Shown: positions 6,785 through 10,772 of the stretch, one piece after another | Layout of the letters: each line of letters starts with the position of its first letter | Numbering within the stretch: position 1 is the stretch's first letter | DNA from: Natronomonas sp. | Lineage (GTDB): Archaea > Halobacteriota > Halobacteria > Halobacteriales > Haloarculaceae | Assembly: GCA_007135435.1 (NCBI GenBank) | Contig: SLIW01000361.1 | Location: forward strand, 1-10,772 | Direction of reading: 5' to 3' | DNA length: 10,772 nucleotides | Made by a program: the position numbers and the translations under genes | Notes under the pieces: generated by a model | What the model saw: the letters and a program-made list of their open reading frames with translations, nothing else | The model's database searches: none | Told to the model about the DNA's origin: nothing

Positions 6785-6982
6785 ATGGAGCTCACGCAGA
6801 ATCTCGCCTTCGGGTTGCTCTACCTCCTCACCGGCGCCTCGATGATCGTCGCCGAGCTGTTCACAGACATCTACTTCTGCCTGGCGCTCGACCTCGATGG
6901 ATTCTGCGTCGTCGGGTTCCTCACCCTCGGCGCGCTGGGCGTCGTCATCGGTGGCCTGATGCTCATCTGGGAGCTGACCTAG
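6785..6982 (+). CDS. 65-residue two-helix membrane protein without basic residues
   Basis: This is an unrecognised small protein. Helix 1 spans about 7-24 (LAFGLLYLLTGASMIVAE) and helix 2 about 41-62 (VVGFLTLGALGVVIGGLMLIW, Gly-rich). The connecting loop contains D28, C32, D36, D38 and C41. It has no Lys, Arg or His at all and six acidic residues, so the usual positive-inside rule cannot set its orientation; this is unusual even for haloarchaea. The ATG at 6785 is the only sensible start, and a TATA-like element lies about 42 bases upstream. The two loop cysteines could form a disulfide or bind a metal, which is speculation. It lies 94 bases after the other small membrane gene and converges with the gene at 7120-7380. 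Confidence 0.72.
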   Translation: MELTQNLAFGLLYLLTGASMIVAELFTDIYFCLALDLDGFCVVGFLTLGALGVVIGGLMLIWELT

Positions 6983-7002
6983 CGGTCCTTCCTCTCGGCT
7001 GC

Positions 7003-7064
7003 GCCCCGCCTCGCCGTTCGGTCCGTCCCCTTCGCCCCGCCTCGCCGCCCGGTCAGTCCCCTTC
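7003..7064. repeat. Two tandem 31-bp copies in a convergent spacer
   Basis: Bases 7003-7033 and 7034-7064 match at 28 of 31 positions; each begins gccccgcctcgccg and ends gtccccttc. The array lies between two converging genes, a few bases after the stop at 6982. The pyrimidine-rich + strand may help terminate transcription, but no clear T-tract is present. The close identity suggests a recent duplication. Confidence 0.9.
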
Positions 7065-7080
7065 GCCGTGACTCACCCGT

Positions 7081-7100
7081 CCTGGGTCGGCCACCCCAGG
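7081..7100 (-). terminator. Possible hairpin downstream of the 7120-7380 gene
   Basis: The arms cctggg (7081-7086) and cccagg (7095-7100) are perfectly complementary with an 8-base loop, about 20 bases beyond the stop of the minus-strand gene. There is no T-run, and archaeal termination depends mainly on T-tracts, so this is a weak call. Confidence 0.25.
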
Positions 7101-7119
7101 CCTGCGGTGACCCAACGCG

Positions 7120-7380
7120 TCAGCTGCCGTCGGACTCGTCGCTGGATCCTCGCTCGCGCTTCGTCCGGTAGCGCGACCGGAGCCGCATGCAGTAGAGGCT
7201 GGCGAGGCCGAAGATGACCGGGAGCGAGAGCGACGTGAGGTCGGGCGACCCGGAGAGGGCGGGGTAGGCGGCCACGCCCGCCATCACCGCGAACATCAGC
7301 GAGAGGAGGCCCGTGATGGGGACGGCGTACCCATCCGGGTAGACGACCGATCCCCTTCGCCCGGTGGCGTCGTCGCTCAT
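7120..7380 (-). CDS. Small two-helix membrane protein of unknown function
   Basis: This 86-residue unrecognised protein starts MSDDATGRRGSVVYPDGYAVP. Predicted helices at about 18-40 (PITGLLSLMFAVMAGVAAY) and 48-65 (TSLSLPVIFGLASLYCM) are followed by a strongly basic stretch RLRSRYRTKRER and an acidic tail DESDGS. The basic cluster places the C-terminus in the cytoplasm. It follows the minus-strand gene at 7475-7786 by 94 bases and could be co-transcribed with it, or use its own weak AT-richer element near 7405-7410, which would give a leaderless message. It converges with the 65-residue gene at 6785-6982. Confidence 0.75.
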   Translation of the reverse strand: MSDDATGRRGSVVYPDGYAVPITGLLSLMFAVMAGVAAYPALSGSPDLTSLSLPVIFGLASLYCMRLRSRYRTKRERGSSDESDGS

Positions 7381-7474
7381 GCCTCACGTGGGGACCGCCG
7401 GACCCTTAGGTCTGTCTCAGCACCCGCCGTCGCGCCCGCGTCGTCCTCCCGGGTCCCCCGGTGTTCCAGACGTA

Positions 7475-7786
7475 TCAGCCCGATTCGCCGCCGAAGTGTG
7501 CCTCGGCCGCCTGCTGGGAGACGAGCACGTCCAGGAGCATGAACCAGGCGAAGTGGAACACGACGGTCGCGACGAGCGCGACGACCAGCCCTGCCAGCCC
7601 CCCGATCACCACGAGGAACAGGACGATGAAGAACGGCGGGTGGAGGAACTGCCAGAGGGAGTCGACGATCGTCCGCGGGGGCGCATCGTCGTCGACGCCC
7701 TTCCACTTCCAGCGCACGTACGTGTACGAGGAGACCCCCACGACGACGAGGCCGAGCAACGCGAGCTCGAGGAGGAACTCGGTCAT
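7475..7786 (-). CDS. Small membrane protein with about three helices, unknown function
   Basis: This is a 103-residue protein I cannot assign. Helix 1 covers about 4-24, followed by an aromatic/basic stretch YVRWKWKG, a soluble loop with DDDAPP (32-37), then a long hydrophobic region from F52 to about L88 that is long enough for two helices, and a polar tail QQAAEAHFGGESG. H49-P50-P51 stand at the membrane entry of the second segment and H78 lies inside the third. ATG at 7786 is preceded on its strand by a TATA-like element at 7811-7818 at the distance expected for a leaderless transcript, which supports both start and expression. It probably heads a two-gene unit with 7120-7380. Confidence 0.8.
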   Translation of the reverse strand: MTEFLLELALLGLVVVGVSSYTYVRWKWKGVDDDAPPRTIVDSLWQFLHPPFFIVLFLVVIGGLAGLVVALVATVVFHFAWFMLLDVLVSQQAAEAHFGGESG

Positions 7787-7810
7787 TGCCCTACGGTCGA
7801 CCAGCCGTCT

Positions 7811-7818
7811 GTTAAACC
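7811..7818 (-). promoter_or_regulatory. TATA-like box of the 7475-7786 gene
   Basis: On the minus strand the sequence reads ggtttaac, centred about 28 bases before the ATG at 7786. This predicts a transcript that begins at or within a few bases of the start codon, the common leaderless arrangement in haloarchaea. Confidence 0.6.
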
Positions 7819-7948
7819 CTACCGAACCGTCCGGCGGTTAGCTGAGCGTCCGTCCCTCGGTCCGTGGCTCCACCGGTGACGGCACCGCGACCGACGCTGG
7901 CCGAGGAGCGAGCGCGAAGCTGGGGAGGACGGTGGGTATGAAGGTATG

Positions 7949-8005
7949 AGGGGGAGGGGTCGCGACCAGAGGGGAGGGGTCGCGAGGGGAGCGCGACGAG
8001 GGGAA
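7949..8005. repeat. G-run block with a 15-bp direct repeat and a palindrome
   Basis: The sequence ggggaggggtcgcga occurs at 7951-7965 and again at 7971-7985, a 20-base period, followed by further gggg runs to about 8005. The first copy includes the perfect palindrome ggtcgcgacc (7958-7967). Four or more G-runs of four bases on the + strand could fold into a quadruplex, although some loops are long. Confidence 0.75.
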
Positions 8006-8153
8006 GGAGCGTGCGCCCACCCATCCTCCAGTCGTCGGTCGGGAGGGGTTGCTTATGTGTCTTGTGGCACCGTCGTTCACCCGTCAGACGGCCGTCCGCT
8101 GGCGATTTCGCCGGCTCGAGGACTCCCCGTCTCGCGGGACCCGTCTCCCGGCT

Positions 8154-8220
8154 ACCGGTCAATACTCGACGTCTCACAGCGACCGGTCAGTGCTCGACGT
8201 CGCCCGGCCATCGGTCAGTA
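8154..8220. repeat. 28-bp tandem repeat overlapping the 3' end of the adenosyltransferase gene
   Basis: Units begin at 8154, 8182 and 8210. All share the core a-cggtca-t-ctcg. The first two also share the following gacgtc and diverge in their last eight or so bases; the third is partial (about 20 bases) and contains the last codons and the stop (8215-8217) of the minus-strand gene. The stop-codon context of that gene has therefore been copied twice into the downstream spacer, with the tga trinucleotide preserved in the second unit and a ttga in the first. Confidence 0.85.
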
Positions 8221-8904
8221 CTCGGTCCCCTTCCGCGCGCGCTGGCCGGCGTCGATCGGGTGCGCCACCTTCCGGACCTCGGTGACCAGGTCCGCCCGCT
8301 CGAGGAGGTACGACGGGGGCTCGTGGCCGCCAGAGAGCACGAGCTCGAGGTCCGCGGGCTTCGAGTCGACGAGCCGCAGGACGGTATCTGGGTCCACCAG
8401 CCCCCGTTCGGCGGCGTAGAGCACCTCGTCGAGGACCAGCATGTGGACGCCGTCGTCCGGGCTGCCGTCGAGCGCGAACGGGGTCGAGAGATCCGCCGCG
8501 GCGGCGGCGTCGACCAGCTCCTGTGCGCGCTGGAGCCCTGCTTGCGCCTCCGCCTCGTGGTCCCGCTCGTCGGTGCCGTCGTTCATCGCGTGCCAGCCGT
8601 AATGGCCGAGGTTCTCGTAGGTGAGTCCAGGCATGGCGGCCATCGCGTTGTACTCCCCGCGGACGTCCTCGACGCTCGCGGCGCCGCCCTTCATGAACTG
8701 GAGGACGTGGACGCGATAGCCGTGGCCGGCGGCCCGGAAGGCCATGCCGAGCGCGGCCGTCGTCTTCCCCTTGCCGTCGCCCCACCAGACCTGCACGAGG
8801 CCGAACTCGTCCGGGGCGGCCGGCTCGATCGCCCGCGCGTCCGGGGTGCGGCCCCTCCCGGGCGGGGTGGGTTCGCGCTCCGAACCGTCCTTCGTGTCGG
8901 TCAT
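8215..8904 (-). CDS. Cob(I)yrinic acid a,c-diamide adenosyltransferase (CobA/CobO/BtuR type)
   Basis: This 229-residue cytoplasmic enzyme transfers the adenosyl group of ATP to the cobalt of a reduced corrinoid, a late step in making or salvaging coenzyme B12. The P-loop GDGKGKTT is at 42-49, preceded by VQVWW as in BtuR/CobO. Other family marks are VLQFMKGG (67-74), the acidic strand MLVLDEV (155-161) and LVLSGGHEPP (188-197), and the C-terminus (AHPIDAGQRARKGTEY) resembles the conserved ending of the family. I chose ATG at 8904; the frame extends to a TTG at 8931 but adds only a basic stretch. The first 30 residues are charged, Pro-rich and probably flexible. It stands alone here, with no other cobalamin genes visible. 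Its last codons lie in a tandem repeat. Confidence 0.95.
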   Translation of the reverse strand: MTDTKDGSEREPTPPGRGRTPDARAIEPAAPDEFGLVQVWWGDGKGKTTAALGMAFRAAGHGYRVHVLQFMKGGAASVEDVRGEYNAMAAMPGLTYENLGHYGWHAMNDGTDERDHEAEAQAGLQRAQELVDAAAAADLSTPFALDGSPDDGVHMLVLDEVLYAAERGLVDPDTVLRLVDSKPADLELVLSGGHEPPSYLLERADLVTEVRKVAHPIDAGQRARKGTEY

Positions 8905-8951
8905 GCGTCGCCGTTGACCGCCCGGGGGCAAGGTACTGTCGCCGTGGAGGC

Positions 8952-8985
8952 CAGCCCTCCCGTGTCAGCCCTCCCGTGTCAGCCC
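8952..8985. repeat. 14-bp tandem repeat, about 2.4 copies
   Basis: The unit cagccctcccgtgt occurs exactly twice (8952-8965, 8966-8979), followed by six more matching bases. It lies between the divergent adenosyltransferase and GNAT genes, about 50 bases upstream of the former. Slippage is the simplest origin. Confidence 0.9.
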
Positions 8986-9073
8986 AGCACCGCGGCGCCT
9001 GGGCTCGGTTCAGCGCCCGCCGTCCCCGCATGACCCGTCATTCACCACGCTGAACCCGTCGTCCCCGGGACAA

Positions 9074-9081
9074 CACATAAT
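9074..9081 (+). promoter_or_regulatory. TATA-like box of the GNAT gene
   Basis: The stretch acataatc is centred about 27 bases before the ATG at 9105, so transcription should begin at the start codon itself and the mRNA is probably leaderless. No Shine-Dalgarno motif is present, which agrees. Confidence 0.65.
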
Positions 9082-9104
9082 CCGGTGGCCCCCGAACTGT
9101 CGGT

Positions 9105-9845
9105 ATGGAGATCACCAGCGCGACGGCCGACCACGAGGAGGCGGTCCGCGACGTCGTCGGGCGCTCGATGCGGGCGTCCTTCTCGCTGAGTCCCGAGCAG
9201 ATGGAGACCGTCATCCGTCAGGAGTTCGGCGAGGAGGGCTTCGCGGCCCGCCTCGACGGCGACCGCTCGATCGTGCTCGTCGCCGAGCGGGACGACGAGG
9301 TGATCGGCGTCGTCACCGGCTCGCTGACCGACGGGGACGACGGCGAGATCGGCTGGCTGTTCGTCGCCCCCGAGGCCCGCGGCGAGGGCGTCGGGACCGA
9401 GCTGTTCGAGACCGCCCGCGACGAGCTCGAAGAGCGGGGCGCCGAACGGGTCCGGGCGCTGGTCATGTCCGAGAACGTGGAGGGCGAGCAGTTCTTCGAG
9501 CAGTTCGGCTACGAGCAGGCGGGCAACCGCGAGCTGGAGATCGACGAGCAGGTGTTCGCCGCTCACGTCTACGACCCCGAGGCCGAGGAGGTCGACCAGG
9601 AGCTCCACACACCCGAGACCGTCGACACCGAGGACGGGACCGTCTACCCCGGCGACGAGGAGCTCTCGGGCAAGGAGGCCCCCTTCCTCGTGCTCTACTC
9701 GGACGAGGACCGGACCGAGCAGTACGGCTTCTTCTGCACCAGCTGCGGAACGGTCGCCAACGCCGCCGACGGCCTCGAGCGCGTCGACTGCGACACCTGC
9801 GGGAACGAGAGCCGCCCCGACGAGTGGGACAGCAGCTACCTGTAA
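9105..9845 (+). CDS. GNAT-family acetyltransferase with C-terminal four-cysteine zinc-binding tail
   Basis: This 246-residue, very acidic protein has two parts. Residues 1-150 form a GNAT domain that would transfer an acetyl group from acetyl-CoA to an amine: strand IVLVAERDDEVIGVVTG, then IGWLFVAPEARGEGVGTELF, with the acetyl-CoA-binding R-x-x-G-x-G at 92-97 and FFEQFGYE (130-137) in the last part. Residues about 155-246 form a separate domain ending in C211-x2-C214 and C229-x2-C232, a likely zinc ribbon, then a conserved-looking RPDEWDSSYL. I believe this tail corresponds to a haloarchaeal domain of unknown function found after GNAT domains (possibly DUF5816), but I am not certain of the number. 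The substrate is unknown. The start is supported by the TATA-like box 27 bases upstream. Confidence 0.92.
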   Translation: MEITSATADHEEAVRDVVGRSMRASFSLSPEQMETVIRQEFGEEGFAARLDGDRSIVLVAERDDEVIGVVTGSLTDGDDGEIGWLFVAPEARGEGVGTELFETARDELEERGAERVRALVMSENVEGEQFFEQFGYEQAGNRELEIDEQVFAAHVYDPEAEEVDQELHTPETVDTEDGTVYPGDEELSGKEAPFLVLYSDEDRTEQYGFFCTSCGTVANAADGLERVDCDTCGNESRPDEWDSSYL

Positions 9846-9849
9846 ACTA

Positions 9850-9900
9850 CCCCACCCTACTTCGCTCACCGCATACGCGGTTCGCTCGTTGAGGGTGGGG
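9850..9900. repeat. Two-tier hairpin after the GNAT gene (terminator or mobile-element end)
   Basis: An outer 9-bp perfect stem is made by ccccaccct (9850-9858) and agggtgggg (9892-9900). Inside it lies a second hairpin, accgc-atac-gcggt (9868-9881), flanked by two direct copies of ttcgctc (9861-9867 and 9881-9887). It starts four bases after the stop codon at 9845. A short ctttga follows rather than a true T-run. It may end the GNAT transcript. The design also recalls the subterminal hairpins of haloarchaeal IS200/IS605-type elements, but no transposase remnant is nearby. Confidence 0.6.
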
Positions 9901-10067
9901 CTTTGATGTGGACTCTCAGCGATCAACTCTCGGCGGGTTGCCGATAGCCGTCGCCGTTCAACGTCCCACCATTGATACGCACGTCTACTCGCCGCCGGCG
10001 CTCTCGGGGATCGATCTGCCCGTGGACACGGATCGATCGGGGACGGTTCCCGGTGGACAGACGCACC

Positions 10068-10073
10068 AAAAAA
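10068..10073 (-). terminator. T6 tract terminating the PRC-like gene
   Basis: On the minus strand this reads tttttt, about 58 bases downstream of the stop at 10131. T-tracts are the main archaeal termination signal, and this is the longest A/T homopolymer run in the window. Read on the + strand (aaaaaata) it could look like a TATA box, but no + strand gene follows. Confidence 0.6.
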
Positions 10074-10130
10074 TACCTGTCTCTCCGGTCGTCGACCCGC
10101 CGCGCGACGCCGACGACCGACCGCGGCGGT

Positions 10131-10370
10131 CTACAGTGTCTCCCGGAGTCGGATCTCGTCGTCGGTGACCTCCTCGATCGACTCCTCCTGGAGCGGGTAG
10201 GTCTCCTCGTCGCGGTCGCTCCAGCCCAGCTTGGACATGATCGTGTCGGTCACGCCCGGGTCGGGGTCGACGTGCGCGGTCCCGTGCTCGACGTCGACGA
10301 TACGGCCGATGGTCTCGTTGCCCTGTACGACCGCTTTGCCCTCGTCGTCTTCGGTGATGTTCTGGCGCAT
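10131..10370 (-). CDS. Small PRC-barrel-like haloarchaeal protein
   Basis: This 79-residue acidic soluble protein has no membrane segment or signal peptide. The pattern KAVVQGNETIGRIVDVEHG, TAHVDPDP, IMSKLGWSDRDEETYPL and a final VTDDEIRLRE strand is that of the short PRC-barrel-like proteins widespread in haloarchaea. PRC barrels serve in RNA processing factors and other contexts as beta-barrel interaction domains; the role of these stand-alone versions is not established, so no function is claimed. The ATG at 10370 was chosen because homologous-looking sequence begins there; the frame upstream runs through a 15-bp repeat array coding a low-complexity Arg/Pro stretch that is clearly not protein. 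A weak AT-richer element (tcgaaacc on its strand, near 10389-10396) suggests a leaderless transcript. A T6 terminator follows. Confidence 0.87.
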   Translation of the reverse strand: MRQNITEDDEGKAVVQGNETIGRIVDVEHGTAHVDPDPGVTDTIMSKLGWSDRDEETYPLQEESIEEVTDDEIRLRETL

Positions 10371-10435
10371 TGCAGGCAATACGTTCGGTTTCGAGGACGG
10401 TGTAGGCGACGCTTGCAGGTGCAAGGCGACCCGAC

Positions 10436-10570
10436 GGTCGGCCGATAAGCGGTCGGCCGGTAGGCGGTCGGGTGGTAGGCAGCTGGGCGGCTGACGGACG
10501 GGCGGTCTGGAGGCTGGCGAACGGCGGTCGGGCGTTTGACGGCTGATCAGCAGGCGGACGATGGCCGGTC
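10436..10570. repeat. Degenerate 15-bp tandem repeat, about nine units
   Basis: Nine consecutive 15-base units can be laid out from 10436, for example ggtcggccgataagc, ggtcggccggtaggc, ggtcgggtggtaggc and, more diverged, ggtcgggcgtttgac. The first three are most alike; later ones keep the gg-c-g and final gac/ggc pattern. The array lies between the PRC-like gene and the NikR-like gene on the minus strand. Because 15 is a multiple of three, it creates false open frames with five-residue periodicity on both strands. Confidence 0.8.
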
Positions 10571-10617
10571 GGCGGGAGGACGGAACGACAGTCCGCCACG
10601 CGCCCGGGACCCGCCGG

Positions 10618-10772
10618 TCACGTCGTCGACTGCTCGCTCGCTGCGGTCGCGCCGTCGAAGTCGTCGACCGGGATGACGGAGTAGTCGACCGAGAGGACGT
10701 CGCTCGTCGCCCGGATCTTCCCGACGAACGAGGAGATCTCCTCGAGGTCACCCTCGAGGACGAATAACTCCA
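10618..10772 (-). CDS. NikR-like CopG-family regulator, C-terminal fragment (5' end outside window)
   Basis: Only the last 50 residues are visible: [38 protein letters not shown] and a polar tail [12 protein letters not shown] before the stop at 10618-10620. The two bases at the window edge are compatible with a preceding Met codon. This matches the C-terminal, metal-binding ACT-like domain of CopG/NikR regulators of haloarchaea, in which a ribbon-helix-helix DNA-binding domain precedes it. NikR proteins are nickel-responsive repressors in bacteria; for the haloarchaeal members the metal is assumed. The N-terminal half and the His/Cys metal ligands lie outside the window, so the metal cannot be checked. 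No Ni or Co transport gene is visible beside it. Confidence 0.8.
   Translation of the reverse strand, partial: ELFVLEGDLEEISSFVGKIRATSDVLSVDYSVIPVDDFDGATAASEQSTT

Larger units (their letters stand above)
7787..8214. other. 428-base spacer without a credible gene
   Basis: It holds the promoter of the minus-strand gene at 7475-7786, a purine-rich block with G-runs (7949-8005), and a 28-bp tandem array at its right end (8154 onward). Frames open here on both strands give proteins rich in Arg, Pro and Ser without recognisable domains or the acidic bias of neighbouring genes, so I leave them out. A TATA-like stretch gcttatgtg near 8050 has no gene I can attach to it. Confidence 0.65.
9846..10130. 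other. Spacer between converging genes
   Basis: This 285-base stretch separates the converging GNAT and PRC-like genes. It contains a two-tier hairpin at 9850-9900, two gatcgatc palindromes 22 bases apart (9-16 and 31-38 after base 10000) and a T6 run on the minus strand. No frame resembles a protein. Confidence 0.65.

Noticed and set aside
7812..8177. Minus-strand open frame of 121 codons in the spacer
   Set aside because: Arg/Pro/Ser-rich, crosses the G-run block, no start signals and no acidic bias typical of this genome.
8011..9033. 340-codon + strand frame across the adenosyltransferase gene
   Set aside because: Antisense shadow of a gene with clear P-loop and family motifs.
10068..10075. 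TATA box for a + strand gene
   Set aside because: No + strand coding sequence follows within a sensible distance; the same bases make a better T-tract terminator for the minus-strand gene.
10371..10751. N-terminal extension of the PRC-like gene through the 15-bp repeat array
   Set aside because: The extension codes for an Arg/Pro pentapeptide periodicity produced by the repeat and overlaps the end of the NikR-like gene.

Overview
The window looks like chromosomal DNA of a haloarchaeon (class Halobacteria). It is very GC-rich, the soluble proteins are strongly acidic, several genes have a TATA-like element about 27 bases before the start codon with almost no leader, and the families are typical of that group: a Bat-type HTH-10 regulator, a PRC-barrel-like small protein, a GNAT protein with a C-terminal zinc-binding tail, and a CopG/NikR regulator. 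I see no tRNA, rRNA, CRISPR array or intact mobile element.

Region 1 (1-6152) is a carboxylate (probably acetate) uptake and activation block, all on the + strand. It starts with the 3' part of a GAF plus HTH-10 (Bat-like) regulator. A 381-base intergenic region follows, with an 11-bp tandem repeat, two perfect palindromes and a TATA-like box. Then come acetyl-CoA synthetase (acs, 1401-3374), a small-subunit symporter protein (DUF4212 type, 3419-3934), a sodium:solute symporter of the SSS family (3931-5679, overlapping the previous gene by ATGA) and a UspA protein (5688-6152). Spacing of 44, -4 and 8 bases argues for one transcript. The logic is sodium-driven import by the two-subunit carrier, then ATP-dependent conversion to acetyl-CoA.

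Region 2 (6153-7786) holds four very small membrane proteins that I cannot assign: two on the + strand (6445-6690 and 6785-6982) facing two on the - strand (7120-7380 and 7475-7786).

Region 3 (7787-10772) is a set of single genes separated by repeat-rich spacers: a cob(I)yrinic acid a,c-diamide adenosyltransferase (-, 8215-8904), a GNAT acetyltransferase with a four-cysteine tail (+, 9105-9845), a PRC-barrel-like protein (-, 10131-10370), and the C-terminal end of a NikR-like CopG regulator (-, 10618-10772, cut by the window edge).

Nearly every sizeable spacer carries its own short tandem duplication (11, 20, 31, 20, 28, 14 and 15 bp periods). One of these runs into the 3' end of the adenosyltransferase gene. 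A two-tier hairpin follows the GNAT gene. I did not find a clearly new multi-gene defence or metabolic system. The most interesting items are the acs control region, the small membrane protein group, and the tandem repeats and hairpin.
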